Assembly (NCBI RefSeq): GCF_015062915.1
Contig: NZ_SUTJ01000004.1
Coordinates: forward strand, 107,681-171,680
Direction of reading: 5' to 3'
Source of the DNA: Methanobrevibacter thaueri
GTDB taxonomy: Archaea; Methanobacteriota; Methanobacteria; Methanobacteriales; Methanobacteriaceae
DNA: 64,000 nt
The notes under the pieces: model-generated
What the model saw: the letters and a program-made list of their open reading frames with translations, nothing else
What the model was told of the DNA's origin: nothing
Databases searched by the model: none
Shown: positions 44,147 to 53,461 of the stretch, one piece after another
Position numbering within the stretch: position 1 is the first letter of the stretch
How the letters are laid out: every line of letters begins with the position of its first letter
Program-made: the position numbers and the translations under genes

Positions 44147-44522
44147 AAAAGTTGCATTAGCACCATGCAATGGCATGAGTGCAAACGGTTTGGTGTCACG
44201 TGTTGCCGTGGGGGACTGCAGAAAACAGAACGGTAATGTAATATCAATCTGCATGGGTTCAACTTCAGCAGATTTTGAGGGAAAAAACAATGGGATGCTT
44301 AAGAAGTACCCTATAGTTGCCGTCAACGGTTGTCCAAACGGTTGCGTCAACAAGATTTTAAAAAACAAGGGAATTGATGTAGCTGACACAGTTGCAGTTA
44401 ATGAAGTTCTTGAGGACTATGAAGTATCTGCAAAAGACCCTTTCAGATTAGATAGTGAAGCTGAAGAATGTGTCAAAATAATCACTGAGAAATTAAATAA
44501 ATTGATTGGTGATTTAATCTAA
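44139..44522 (+). CDS. DGC-type putative zinc-binding protein
   Basis: About 127 residues with VALAPCNGMSANGLVSRVAV, DCRKQNGNVISICMGSTSAD and VNGCPNGCVNKILKNKGI, matching the DGC-domain zinc-binding proteins (PF08859-like). Conserved cysteines likely coordinate metal. The ATG at 44139 overlaps the DUF3795 stop at 44146; an in-frame ATG at 44130 is possible. It closes the TetR operon. With the cysteine-rich neighbour and flavin reductase it suggests metal or thiol stress handling, which is inference. Confidence 0.8.
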   Translation: MDEKVALAPCNGMSANGLVSRVAVGDCRKQNGNVISICMGSTSADFEGKNNGMLKKYPIVAVNGCPNGCVNKILKNKGIDVADTVAVNEVLEDYEVSAKDPFRLDSEAEECVKIITEKLNKLIGDLI

Positions 44523-44551
44523 TTTTTTTTAATGCGGCTGGTCACACAGTC

Positions 44552-44582
44552 GCACATGTGCTTTTGTGCAAAATCGCACTTA
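44552..44582. repeat. GC-containing palindromic cluster after the DGC-type gene
   Basis: GCACATGTGC (44552-44561) is a perfect palindrome, followed by TTTTGTGCAAAA (44562-44573), which is nearly one, and a repeated CGCAC. The cluster lies between the DGC-type gene and the TPR gene and could be an operator or transcript end. No other copy was noticed. Confidence 0.4.
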
Positions 44583-44644
44583 AACAAGTTTTATACCTTT
44601 TTGAAAACACATATTGATTATCCAATAATTAAAAGGTGTGAAAC

Positions 44645-45658
44645 ATGGAAGAACAAGTGGAAAAGCAAGAAAAAGCAGTATTTTATGATGTAGATGAATT
44701 ATCTGCTCAGGGCAAATTGCAGGAGGCATTGCTGCTTCTGGATTTGATACCTGAAGACAGTCCCAATTTCTCAATGGCACTATTTTTAAAGTCAATGTTT
44801 CTTGGAATAATTGGTGATGAAGAGGAATCATTTGAACTGTTCAAGAAATCATTAGCGGAAGAACTTGGAGAGGATGCTGTTGATATGGAAGAGAAATATG
44901 TGCCAATTGACATGAACGACCCAAATGACCTTTTTAATTGCGGCTTGACTAATTTCTATTTTGGAGATTATGAAAAGGCTATTGAAAACTTTGACATGTC
45001 ATTAGAAAAGCTTCCAAAGCAGAGTGAAGTGATATACTACAAGGCACTCTCCCTTGCATCATTGGGGAATTATAAAAAAGCAATCCGTACAATCAACAAG
45101 GCCATTGACATCAATCCGGACAACAGCAGCTACTGGAACGACAAGGGGGCATTTCACTCAGAGCTCAACCATGTCGCAAAGGCTCATAAGTGCTTCAACA
45201 AGTCAATCAAGCTTAAATCCACATCATACAACTGGTCAAACAAGGGTGTGCTGTACCATAAGTGCGGTGAGCTTGAAAAGGCAATGGAATGCTATGACAA
45301 TGCCATCAAGCTTGACTCTGAGGATGTATATCCTGTTGTTGGCAAGGCTAAGGTCTATATGGAACTGGATGATTTTGAATCAGCAGAGGAGTGTTTCGAA
45401 TTGGCTGCAGAAATTGACGATTGCGACCTTGAATATCTCATCGAGAGAGGAAAATACATGATTTTCACCGAGGAGTATGAGAAGGCCGTAAGCTATTTTG
45501 ACAGGTGCTTGAAGTTCAATGATGGTCTGGCGTATGTCTGGATGTTCAAGTCAATGGCATTGAATGAATTGAGAAAGTACAGGCAGGCGAATGAGTGTGT
45601 TGTAAGAGCCCTTGAAATTGACCCTGAAATCCTTGTCACTTTCGATGAGATTTTTTAA
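44645..45658 (+). CDS. Cytoplasmic TPR-repeat protein
   Basis: The 337-residue protein is a string of tetratricopeptide repeats from about residue 95: YEKAIENFDMSLEKLP, YKKAIRTINKAIDINP, VAKAHKCFNKSIKLKS, LEKAMECYDNAIKLDS, FESAEECFELAAEID, YEKAVSYFDRCLKF, YRQANECVVRALEID. It has no signal peptide or membrane helix, unlike the TPR protein at 7803. Such proteins act as protein-binding scaffolds. It appears monocistronic with a GGTG ribosome site. Confidence 0.88.
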   Translation: MEEQVEKQEKAVFYDVDELSAQGKLQEALLLLDLIPEDSPNFSMALFLKSMFLGIIGDEEESFELFKKSLAEELGEDAVDMEEKYVPIDMNDPNDLFNCGLTNFYFGDYEKAIENFDMSLEKLPKQSEVIYYKALSLASLGNYKKAIRTINKAIDINPDNSSYWNDKGAFHSELNHVAKAHKCFNKSIKLKSTSYNWSNKGVLYHKCGELEKAMECYDNAIKLDSEDVYPVVGKAKVYMELDDFESAEECFELAAEIDDCDLEYLIERGKYMIFTEEYEKAVSYFDRCLKFNDGLAYVWMFKSMALNELRKYRQANECVVRALEIDPEILVTFDEIF

Positions 45659-45838
45659 ATAGGATGACTTATAAAGTTTACACATTATAATTTTGAAGAT
45701 TATTCAAAAAATGTTTGAAATAAATTACAAAATTCTTTTCAATTTTTTTTTCGCAACTTTTTCAAAATCAGCATCATATTTATAAATCATTTTAAACATA
45801 TATTATCATATTATTAATCTATAAATTATGGTGTTTAA

Positions 45839-47380
45839 ATGAGTGAGGATATTAAAAAAACCATTAGAGAATTACATATTTACGAAAAGAAACTTTTAAA
45901 GGAACTTGAAGCTAATCCCAAAGCAACTCCTGACCAAATTGCTGATAATTCCGGCATGGATATCAAGTCAGTAATGAGTGCTGCAGGATCACTTGCTTCA
46001 AAGGACATTATTGAAGTGGACAAGGAAGTGCAAAAGACATACTCCCTGACCGAGGACGGTCTTGAATATGCTGAGCACGGACTTCCTGAACGTAAGATAC
46101 TTAATGCCCTTGCCACCAAAAAGCAAATCGCAATGAAGGATTTGGCCAAAGAAGCGGGCATTGACAAGAAGGAAACCGGAATTGCACTTGGCTGGTTGCG
46201 TCAAAAGGACTGGGCCCAAATCGATAAGGGTGTAATCAACATCACTGAAATGGGTAAGGAGTTTGCGGACAAGGCAGGAGTTGACGAAAAGGTACTGGAG
46301 TATCTTAAACTCAATGCAGATGGAGTTAAACTTTTCACTGATGATTTGATGGATGGATTTAAAAAGTTAACCGGTAGGAAGAATATTCTAAATGTTAAAA
46401 AGGAAACCTCACACTCATTTAAAATCTTGCCTAAAGGGGAAGAAATCCTTAAGGTCGGATTCACCATTAAAGAACAAGCTACCCAATTGACTCATGAGCA
46501 TCTAAAAGACGGTGAATGGAAAAGCCTCGAATACCGTCCATATGACATTAACGCAGAAGCACCACTTGTGTTTGCAGGTAAAAAACACCCATTAAGAGAA
46601 ATCATCGATGAGATTAGGGAAATCTTTTTAAACATGGGATTTGTCGAGGACAATGGCGAATATGTTGAATCAGCATTCTGGAACTTCGATTCTCTTTTCC
46701 AGCCACAGGACCACGCTGCCCGTGAAATGCAGGACACATTCTACCTTAAAAATCCATTGACCTGTGACTTGCCTGATGATGATCTTGTCAAGCTCACTGC
46801 TGAAACCCACGAAACCGGTGCAGATACCGGTTCAATCGGTTGGCAATACGACTGGAGTGAAGACATTGCACGCCAAAGCGTATTGAGAACCCACACCACA
46901 GGAATATCCACAAAACACCTGTACGAACATGAAGAACCAATGAAAATGTTTTCAGTTGGAAGAGTGTTCAGAAGGGAAACCTTCGACTACAAGCACTTAC
47001 CTGAATTCCATCAAGTGGAGGGATTGGTCTGCGGTGACGGAATCAGCTATCAAAACCTCTTAGGTACCTTGAAGGAGTTCTATAAGAAACTCGGATTTGA
47101 AGTAAGGTTCAGACCAGCATACTTCCCATACACATACCTATCCACAGAATCCGAAATCTACCTTGAAGAGAAAGGAAGCTGGATTGAACTCGGTGGAGCT
47201 GGAATGTTCAGGCCTGAAGTATTGAAACCTTTAGGAATTGACAAGCCTGCTCTTGCATTCGGTATGGGTATTGAAAGGCTTGCAATGATCAGATACGACG
47301 TTGAAGACATTCGTATGCTCTACAAGAGTGACATCAAATGGCTTCGTGAAGTCCCACTTGACAAAGGGGTCAGGTTATAA
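45839..47380 (+). CDS. pheS: Phenylalanyl-tRNA synthetase alpha subunit
   Basis: The 513-residue archaeal-type PheS has an N-terminal winged-helix region (about 1-170, [19 protein letters not shown]) and the class II catalytic core: [55 protein letters not shown] (motif 2) and [12 protein letters not shown] (motif 3). It works with PheT, which is not in the window. The stop overlaps the xthA start by 1 base, so they share a transcript. Confidence 0.97.
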   Translation: MSEDIKKTIRELHIYEKKLLKELEANPKATPDQIADNSGMDIKSVMSAAGSLASKDIIEVDKEVQKTYSLTEDGLEYAEHGLPERKILNALATKKQIAMKDLAKEAGIDKKETGIALGWLRQKDWAQIDKGVINITEMGKEFADKAGVDEKVLEYLKLNADGVKLFTDDLMDGFKKLTGRKNILNVKKETSHSFKILPKGEEILKVGFTIKEQATQLTHEHLKDGEWKSLEYRPYDINAEAPLVFAGKKHPLREIIDEIREIFLNMGFVEDNGEYVESAFWNFDSLFQPQDHAAREMQDTFYLKNPLTCDLPDDDLVKLTAETHETGADTGSIGWQYDWSEDIARQSVLRTHTTGISTKHLYEHEEPMKMFSVGRVFRRETFDYKHLPEFHQVEGLVCGDGISYQNLLGTLKEFYKKLGFEVRFRPAYFPYTYLSTESEIYLEEKGSWIELGGAGMFRPEVLKPLGIDKPALAFGMGIERLAMIRYDVEDIRMLYKSDIKWLREVPLDKGVRL

Positions 47381-48153
47381 TGTCCATCAAGCTGGTTTCT
47401 TGGAATGTTAACGGTATCAGGGCAGTCTCCAAAAAGGATGAGTTCTGGGACTGGTTTGACAATACCGATGCAGATATTATCAACTTTCAGGAAGTAAGAG
47501 CAACACAAGATAAGATTCCAAAGAAATTGGCTGACATTGACGGATTCCACCAGTCATTCAATGAGGCGGAAAAGAAAGGATACAGTGGTGTTGGAACATA
47601 CTCCAAAATAGAGCCTGTTGAAGTCGTCAAGGGCCTTGGCATTGAAGAGCTCGACAGCGAAGGCAGGGTCTTGAGAATAGAATATCCAGACTTTTTCCTA
47701 TATAACATTTACTTCCCGAACAGCGGCATGAACGCAAAAAGGCTCGACTTTAAGGTTGCATTCTGCGATGCATTGCTTGAACAGTTATTGGAGCTTAAAA
47801 ACGAAGGCAAGAACGTCATCATCACTGGTGATTATAACATTGCCCACAACCCTATTGATGTTTACAATCCTAAAAACTGTGAGGGAAAATCCGGATACCT
47901 GCCGGAAGAGCGCGCATGGCTCGACCAACTTGAGGAAGCAGGTTTTGTTGACACTTTCAGAATGTTTGATGAGGGTGAAAACAATTTTACCTGGTGGAGC
48001 TACCGTACCCGTGCACGTGAAAGAAACGCCGGGTGGAGACTTGACTATTTCTATGTAAACGAGGAAATGAAAAATAATGTTAAGTCCGCCGAGATACTGG
48101 CTGATGTATACGGTTCCGATCACTGTCCGGTAACCTTAGAAATAGAATTTTAA
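47380..48153 (+). CDS. xthA: Exodeoxyribonuclease III (AP endonuclease)
   Basis: The 257-residue protein has LVSWNVNGIRAVSKK, DIINFQEVRATQDKIP, YSGVGTYSK, ITGDYNIAHNPIDVYNPKN, WRLDYFYVNEEM and GSDHCPVTLEIEF. These are the exonuclease III motifs with the metal-binding Glu and catalytic His. It repairs abasic sites. It overlaps pheS by one base (TAATG) and is probably translationally coupled to it. Confidence 0.95.
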   Translation: MSIKLVSWNVNGIRAVSKKDEFWDWFDNTDADIINFQEVRATQDKIPKKLADIDGFHQSFNEAEKKGYSGVGTYSKIEPVEVVKGLGIEELDSEGRVLRIEYPDFFLYNIYFPNSGMNAKRLDFKVAFCDALLEQLLELKNEGKNVIITGDYNIAHNPIDVYNPKNCEGKSGYLPEERAWLDQLEEAGFVDTFRMFDEGENNFTWWSYRTRARERNAGWRLDYFYVNEEMKNNVKSAEILADVYGSDHCPVTLEIEF

Positions 48154-48164
48154 AAAAGTGATGA

Positions 48165-48860
48165 TTATAATATGGTGTCCACATCACCAATATCATCAAC
48201 TATTGTAATATCTAGTTTTTCTTTTTTAATGTAATCCCTGTCCTCTTCGGTAACGTCAGAGTTTACAAGAATTGCTCTCATTCCAGCATTGACAGCACCC
48301 AGTGCGTCAGGCTTGAACTTGTTACCAATCATCACGGACCTTTCAGGGTTTCCTTTCATTTTTCTGAGTGCAACGTCAAAAATGAGTTTGTTTGGTTTTT
48401 CCTTACCGACCTCTTCGGAGGTAATCACTGCATCGAAAAATGAATGGACATTAAGCCTTACAAGTTTTTCCCATTGCTTGATTGTTATTCCGTTTGATAT
48501 GACTGCTAAACGGTATCCCTGACTTTTAAGATAAATTAATGTGTCAATTGTTTCAGGGAATGGTCTTAAAAGCGCCATCTTAACGTTATGGTATGTTATC
48601 ATTCCAAGAGCAACAAGCATAGGGTCCTCATGACCCAATACGACTTGTGTCAATACGTTGAAGTGCTTCCCATAATTGGATCCCTTTTCACGGATGATTG
48701 TCTTTAAAAGTCCATATGCCTCATCCTTGTCCAGTGGCAATCCGTTATCCACCATAAGTCCTATTGCTGCTTTTCTTGCTGTTTCTGCAAAATCAGTTGT
48801 GTCAAGCAATGTTCCATCGATATCGAAAAAGACTACTCGGTCATCATCATTTTGAATCAT
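48165..48860 (-). CDS. HAD-superfamily hydrolase
   Basis: The 231-residue protein has the HAD nucleophile VVFFDIDGTLLDTTDFA, the motif II region LAVISNGITIKQW, the lysine region SEEVGKEKPNKLIFDVALRKM and the acidic VMIGNKFKPDALGAVNAGM. The last is an unusual GNK in place of the commoner GDS/GDN. It belongs to the phosphoglycolate-phosphatase-like (TIGR02253-type) archaeal group. The substrate is unknown. Confidence 0.9.
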   Translation of the reverse strand: MIQNDDDRVVFFDIDGTLLDTTDFAETARKAAIGLMVDNGLPLDKDEAYGLLKTIIREKGSNYGKHFNVLTQVVLGHEDPMLVALGMITYHNVKMALLRPFPETIDTLIYLKSQGYRLAVISNGITIKQWEKLVRLNVHSFFDAVITSEEVGKEKPNKLIFDVALRKMKGNPERSVMIGNKFKPDALGAVNAGMRAILVNSDVTEEDRDYIKKEKLDITIVDDIGDVDTIL

Positions 48861-48896
48861 ATGATGTTTATATATATTTTAAAAATATTTAAATTT

Positions 48897-49580
48897 TTAG
48901 AAAAATGCGTCAAGGCTCTGCTGAACTTCACCGACTGCCATGTCCTGCAGGTCCTTTTTTGTGTATCCGAATGAGTACATGATCCGCTCGACCGCAGGTA
49001 TGAGCTGGTTGTTTATGTAGTAATCCTTGTCGTATTCGTATCCTTCGCTGTACTCGTAGGGGACTGCCCTTTGGCTTATTGAGCCTTTTCCCTTAACGAT
49101 AATGTATTGTATGATGGTTCCACGGCTGACCCTTATTCCATGCTCCTCAATCTTTTGAGCGGCAACAACATGGGGTCCAACCTGCTTGTATTGGCTTAAT
49201 GGCTTGGTTATTTGAGTGTGGATGATGAGTTCCTTTCTCTCGACATCCCCTTTTCTAAGTCTTTTCAACACTTTCTTGACTTCCTTAATGGCCTTGTCCG
49301 CATCCCCCTCTTTGAGGATTGCCATAAGTATTGCTTCCTGTGTTTTCTTGACGATAGGTGCCCAGTCCCTTCTCACCAGTTCCAATCCTTTGGCTATGAT
49401 TTCTCCGTCTTCAATTACGGCATATCTTTTTTTGCTGACAAAAAACCCTCTTCTGTAGAATCCCTCATATTCCAATTCCATGCTTTCCGGCAGTGTTGAA
49501 TTGAGATACTTCAGGAATTTCTGGGCCTGCTGCTTGATTTCGGCTTCAAGGGCCAATTGCTCTTTTGTCTCTTCAACCAT
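48897..49580 (-). CDS. polB2: Family B DNA polymerase, small C-terminal subunit (split PolB)
   Basis: The 227-residue protein is not a complete polymerase: it corresponds to the palm end and thumb of archaeal PolB ([54 protein letters not shown] [36 protein letters not shown]). Methanobacteriales carry PolB as two polypeptides, with the small one about 220 residues, and this fits exactly. The large subunit is not in the window. GGTGTCACA precedes the ATG. This is normal split architecture in this order, not a broken gene. Confidence 0.92.
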   Translation of the reverse strand: MVEETKEQLALEAEIKQQAQKFLKYLNSTLPESMELEYEGFYRRGFFVSKKRYAVIEDGEIIAKGLELVRRDWAPIVKKTQEAILMAILKEGDADKAIKEVKKVLKRLRKGDVERKELIIHTQITKPLSQYKQVGPHVVAAQKIEEHGIRVSRGTIIQYIIVKGKGSISQRAVPYEYSEGYEYDKDYYINNQLIPAVERIMYSFGYTKKDLQDMAVGEVQQSLDAFF

Positions 49581-49749
49581 TGTGACACCTAATTTAACTA
49601 TATTTGATGTTGTTATAATATTTTACTAATCAAACATTATTGCCCTTAAAGTGGAATATTTATCCTAAAAATTCCTCTCATTACTGTTCAAATGCTCTTG
49701 GACTTTGGTTATATGTAAAATCTGATATAGTATATGTGAGGTTGATATT

Positions 49750-50094
49750 ATGAAGAAAAGATTGATTTCAAGCTATGATGAGGAAAATGACACCTTTGTC
49801 GGAAAGGTTGATGATGAGAAAGGATACAAGGCAGATTACGGAATAAGTGATGGGATTTTTCTTGGAATAAACAATTCCAACTTGCCAACATCAGTTTTCA
49901 TTTCAAACGCATCTGAAGTTCTCAACACTTCAAAAAGCATCCTTGAAAGCGCTGACGTTAAAATCAGAATCGACTGCGATGAGGCATTCCTCACATTCAG
50001 GATGTGCATTGAGGATTTGCTGATCTTTTCAGCCAAATGCAAAAAGCATTTTCCCATTCCTGAAATGGAATATGAGATAGATAGTAACATGTAG
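49750..50094 (+). CDS. Small conserved protein of unknown function
   Basis: A 114-residue soluble protein with a beta-rich N-terminus (KRLISSYDEENDTFVGKVDD, YGISDGIFLGINNSNLP, SVFISNASEVL) and a cysteine-containing helical C-terminus (CIEDLLIFSAKCKKHFP). The first 60 residues recall DUF2283-type small beta proteins. GTGAGG precedes the ATG. Two small acidic genes follow downstream. Function unknown. Confidence 0.68.
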   Translation: MKKRLISSYDEENDTFVGKVDDEKGYKADYGISDGIFLGINNSNLPTSVFISNASEVLNTSKSILESADVKIRIDCDEAFLTFRMCIEDLLIFSAKCKKHFPIPEMEYEIDSNM

Positions 50095-50151
50095 TTGCTA
50101 TCTATTAACGTTTAAATATGAGTTTATCAATATTATAATTGAAGTGATAAA

Positions 50152-50448
50152 ATGGATGACGAAAAAATCAATATTAATTCTGCAGATGAAATAGTTATAG
50201 TCGTACCTGAAGAAGCTATTAAGGATGGAGAGCTTGAAATAGACTTGGATGAATTAGGAATTGATGTTGAATCATTAGGTGATGACGTCAATATCGTTAT
50301 TCAAGTTGAAGGAGCTGAAGATCTTGAAGACGATATCTCAGATGATGATGACGAGGATTTCATCGAGGAGCCTAATGAATGGCATTTTGATGACGACCCA
50401 TACAACGTGGTCTATTATGAATTTCCGGATGAGGACGAAGAGGAATGA
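50152..50448 (+). CDS. Highly acidic small protein
   Basis: A 98-residue protein with over 40 percent Asp/Glu, especially in the second half (EDLEDDISDDDDEDF, then FPDEDEEE at the end). The first half could form beta strands (EIVIVVPEEAI, VNIVIQVEG). It starts at an ATG after GTGATAAA and ends 3 bases before the start of the next small acidic gene. It might mimic nucleic acid or bind a basic protein; that is a guess from composition. Confidence 0.66.
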   Translation: MDDEKININSADEIVIVVPEEAIKDGELEIDLDELGIDVESLGDDVNIVIQVEGAEDLEDDISDDDDEDFIEEPNEWHFDDDPYNVVYYEFPDEDEEE

Positions 50449-50451
50449 GTG

Positions 50452-50691
50452 ATGTCAAAAGAAATCCCGTACTACACTCTTGATGAGGAAGGAAACACTG
50501 ATGTTGTTGCATCCGGCGGTGAAGCATACATTGATGACGGCGAGTTAAAGGAAATGCTTCTTCAATTGCTTGGCGATGACGTTCCAGAAAGTGAAATTCA
50601 AAAGATTCTTGAAGCGGCCTCCGATGAGAATCTCACTGAAGAGGAATTCGACAAGCTTCTTGATGAATTTATTTTAAAAAATAAAAATTAA
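50452..50691 (+). CDS. Small acidic protein, partner of the preceding gene
   Basis: I place the start at the ATG at 50452, 8 bases after GAGG, rather than the GTG at 50449. The 79-residue protein has a short beta N-terminus ([19 protein letters not shown]) and two acidic amphipathic helices ([31 protein letters not shown]). Tight linkage with the 98-residue acidic protein suggests the two form a complex. I recognise no family. Confidence 0.66.
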   Translation: MSKEIPYYTLDEEGNTDVVASGGEAYIDDGELKEMLLQLLGDDVPESEIQKILEAASDENLTEEEFDKLLDEFILKNKN

Positions 50692-50785
50692 ATTTCCTAT
50701 TTTTGGCCTTAAAAATAAAACATTTATATATAATGATAAAGTAATATTTAATTATCATTATTCTTTAAGGCTCTTTTTTGCTCTC

Positions 50786-50852
50786 AATAATCGGGCTGTT
50801 AATAATCTTGCAAACGGCTTGATTGAAAAGAGGCTTACAGACTGCGATTATT
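50786..50852 (+). promoter_or_regulatory. Possible structured leader of the S8e gene
   Basis: AATAATCG (50786-50793) pairs perfectly with CGATTATT (50845-50852) across 51 bases. This region sits between a TATA box (TTTATATATAATG, about 50721-50733) and the S8e ATG at 50885, so it would be in the mRNA leader. Many ribosomal proteins regulate their own leaders; whether this one does is untested. Confidence 0.4.
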
Positions 50853-50884
50853 ATATTACAGATTATATTTATTTAGGTGAAATA

Positions 50885-51259
50885 ATGGCAATTTCTCAAG
50901 GAAAATCAACAAGAAGTCCATCCGGTGCAAGAAATGTTGCAAACCGTGGAAAAAGGAAATCAGAATTAGGAAGAGACCCAGCTGAAACTAGGTTAGATGA
51001 AAAAAGATTAAGAAAAATCAGAACCCGTGGAGGAAACGAAAAACTCAGATTATCCACTGGTAATAAAATCAACGTTACCGACGCAAACGGTAAAACCAAA
51101 GTCGTTGACATCCTCGGTGTAGTTGAAAACAGTGCAAACCCAAACTACGTAAGAAGGAACATCATTACCAAAGGTGCTATCGTAGAAACCCCTGAAGGTA
51201 ATGCTAAAGTAACATCCAGACCTGGTCAAGACGGTGTTATTAACGGAATTTTAATTTAA
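50885..51259 (+). CDS. rps8e: Ribosomal protein S8e
   Basis: The ATG at 50885, preceded by AGGTGAAATA, gives the family start [34 protein letters not shown] N-terminus; an upstream in-frame TTG would add 22 residues not seen in S8e. The 124-residue protein is basic, with [14 protein letters not shown] and [18 protein letters not shown] matching archaeal S8e. It is a small-subunit protein shared by archaea and eukaryotes. It appears monocistronic. Confidence 0.95.
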   Translation: MAISQGKSTRSPSGARNVANRGKRKSELGRDPAETRLDEKRLRKIRTRGGNEKLRLSTGNKINVTDANGKTKVVDILGVVENSANPNYVRRNIITKGAIVETPEGNAKVTSRPGQDGVINGILI

Positions 51260-51364
51260 AGATATTTTCTTTAAATTCTCTTTTTTTTAACTTTTTTTCA
51301 TAATTTTAATATACTTGTTTTTACAAATATCATTTCATTAATTATTATTTAATTAGGAGATAAA

Positions 51365-52384
51365 ATGTCAGAAGATAAAATTAATATGAATCATGGTGCT
51401 GGCGGAGAAGTAATGGCTAATCTGATATCCAGCACAATTTTGGATAATATCACTAAAAAAAGCGTTAACGGTGGTATTAGCTTGGATGCCTTAGATGATG
51501 GGGCTTCCATCCCAATGGGAGATTATGAAATTGTAATGACCACTGATGGTCACACAATCGATCCGCTATTCTTCCCAGGTGGAGACATCGGAAGAATCTC
51601 TGCTGCAGGAACAATCAACGACGTTTCAGTAATGGGCGCTAAACCGTTAGCTATTTCAAATGCAATCATCATGCAGGAAGGTTTCCCGATAGAAGATTTG
51701 GATAAAATCATGAAATCATTGAATGAAACCTGTGAAGAGGTTGATGTTGCAGTTATTACCGGAGACACCAAGGTAATGCCTCAAGACAAGCTTGACGGTA
51801 TCGTAATGGTGACAACAGGTATAGGAATAGCCAAGAAAGGTGGAGTTGTTCGTGATTCAGGTCTTGAAGTCGGTGACAAGATCATCGTTACCGGAAGCTT
51901 AGGGGACCATGGAATGAGTCTGATGTCCTTTAGGGAAGGTTTTGGTTTTGAAACTGATTTGAAATCTGATGTTGCTCCTATGTGGAACATAATTAAAAAA
52001 GCTTTGGATATCGGTGGAGTTACAGCCATGAAAGACCCTACCCGTGGAGGATTTGCAAATGCCATCAACGAAATGGCTTCAAAAGCAGGTGTTGGTGTTG
52101 TTCTTGAACAGGAAGCTATTCCAATACGTGAAGAGGTTCATGCTGTATCTGAAATGCTGGGTATTGACCCGTTCGAAGTAGCCAATGAGGGTAAAGTCGT
52201 CATGGGAGTTAAGGCTGACAAGGCTGAAGCTATCCTTGAGGCTATCAAGGGTGAAAAGTACGGTGAAAATGCAGCAATAATCGGTGAGGTTGTTGAAGGG
52301 GATTATGTTGTCGTCAACACACCAATCGGCGGTGAAAGAATCCTTGAAGCACCGATAGCAGATCCGGTTCCAAGAGTTTGTTAA
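51365..52384 (+). CDS. hypE: Hydrogenase expression/formation protein HypE
   Basis: The 339-residue AIR-synthase-like protein has MNHGAGGEVMANLI, ISLDALDDGASIPMG, DGHTIDPLFFPGGDIGR, KDPTRGGFANAINEMA and the essential C-terminal PVPRVC, whose last Cys carries the thiocarbamate turned into the cyanide ligand of [NiFe] hydrogenases. It works with HypF, not present here. GGAGATAAA supports the start. An RDD protein gene follows 9 bases later. Confidence 0.96.
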   Translation: MSEDKINMNHGAGGEVMANLISSTILDNITKKSVNGGISLDALDDGASIPMGDYEIVMTTDGHTIDPLFFPGGDIGRISAAGTINDVSVMGAKPLAISNAIIMQEGFPIEDLDKIMKSLNETCEEVDVAVITGDTKVMPQDKLDGIVMVTTGIGIAKKGGVVRDSGLEVGDKIIVTGSLGDHGMSLMSFREGFGFETDLKSDVAPMWNIIKKALDIGGVTAMKDPTRGGFANAINEMASKAGVGVVLEQEAIPIREEVHAVSEMLGIDPFEVANEGKVVMGVKADKAEAILEAIKGEKYGENAAIIGEVVEGDYVVVNTPIGGERILEAPIADPVPRVC

Positions 52385-52393
52385 GGTGATAGA

Positions 52394-52792
52394 ATGGCTA
52401 GTATATTTTCAAGAAGAGTTGTATCATATGTTCTTGATTTCATTGTGGTTTCAGCGATAATGTGGATTTTATCCTATTTGTTCTTCTTAGTAATGGGTTC
52501 CAGTAACGTTTATATTGTATATCAATATTTACCTTATATTGTTCCATTCCTCATTTGGATTTACTTCATTTTAACTGAAAAGTTCAAAGGTGCAAGTGTC
52601 GGCAAGGCCATAATGAATCTGGAAGTGAGATCAAACAATGGTGCTAAAATTTCATGGCCGCAAGCTATTGTACGTAATATAACTAAAATCTACTGGATTC
52701 CAATTATATTTGATTGGCTTGTTGGCAAACTTTTGAAAACAGACAGAATATTAAACAACATTACAAGAACAGTGGTAATTAACGCACGTTAA
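52394..52792 (+). CDS. RDD-family membrane protein
   Basis: The 132-residue protein begins SRRVVSYVLDFIVVSAIMW with the conserved Arg and Asp of the RDD family. It has two or three transmembrane helices (about 12-34, 42-62 and perhaps 100-115) and the mid-protein GASVGKAIMNLEVRSNNG typical of the family. RDD proteins are small membrane proteins, some proposed as ion transporters. It follows hypE by 9 bases with GGTGATAGA upstream, so it is likely co-transcribed. Confidence 0.87.
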   Translation: MASIFSRRVVSYVLDFIVVSAIMWILSYLFFLVMGSSNVYIVYQYLPYIVPFLIWIYFILTEKFKGASVGKAIMNLEVRSNNGAKISWPQAIVRNITKIYWIPIIFDWLVGKLLKTDRILNNITRTVVINAR

Positions 52793-52822
52793 TTGCCTTT
52801 CACTATTTTTTTTTTGATTTTT

Positions 52823-53461
52823 ATGATTAAGAAGGTTCAGGTTCTATGGTATTTGAACAAGGAGGACTTGGAGAACTATTGCATTGATTTTAAGGAGTAC
52901 AAGTCCCACAAGCTTGACGGATATGAGATAGTTGATGTGGATGAGGATTTAATCTATGACTTGTGCGACCGTGACCCTGACAGGCTGGAGCCTTTAGGTT
53001 ATTTTCAAAACGTCAAGGAACTTGAAAACTATCTGACAGACACCATTACCAACAATGAACTGGATTTGGAGCTTGACTCTCCCGAACTTAACGGAAAGAT
53101 TCAAAAGGCTATTGATTCAGTTGACTTTACCGGTAAGGATTACTATATTTCAATCGGTGACGGTCTTGGTGAGGATGGCAATGTGATCGCCAGCTGGTTC
53201 GATTCACTTAGGCGTGAGTACAATTCATCATCAAAGGATAATGTGTGGGTTTTGGCGGTTACAGGCTATGACCCTTATGACTTGTCACTGACAGGAAAGA
53301 CATTGTCCTTCATTTTGGCGGATATCCTCAATATCAATGAGTCATCACTTGACAAGATGATACCGAACAAGGGCCATATAACTGTTGATGAATGGAATGA
53401 GATATTGGATAAAGTGTATAAGAAAAACAAAATCCATCTCGGTTTGAACAGAGTTGTTTAG
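52823..53461 (+). CDS. Unknown acidic protein
   Basis: The preferred start is the ATG at 52823, giving 212 residues; an in-frame TTG at 52793 touches the RDD stop. There is no clear ribosome site because a T-run precedes. The N-terminal half is charged and helical (LNKEDLENYCIDFKEYKSH), followed by YYISIGDGLGEDGNVIASWF and VWVLAVTGYDPYDLSLTGK with strand-loop character. I recognise no family. It converges with an SNase-like gene with no gap. Confidence 0.62.
   Translation: MIKKVQVLWYLNKEDLENYCIDFKEYKSHKLDGYEIVDVDEDLIYDLCDRDPDRLEPLGYFQNVKELENYLTDTITNNELDLELDSPELNGKIQKAIDSVDFTGKDYYISIGDGLGEDGNVIASWFDSLRREYNSSSKDNVWVLAVTGYDPYDLSLTGKTLSFILADILNINESSLDKMIPNKGHITVDEWNEILDKVYKKNKIHLGLNRVV

Noticed and set aside
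48897..49580. The PolB C-terminal protein as a truncated pseudogene
   Set aside because: Methanobacteriales normally encode PolB as two polypeptides, and the size, start and ribosome site are those of an intact small subunit.
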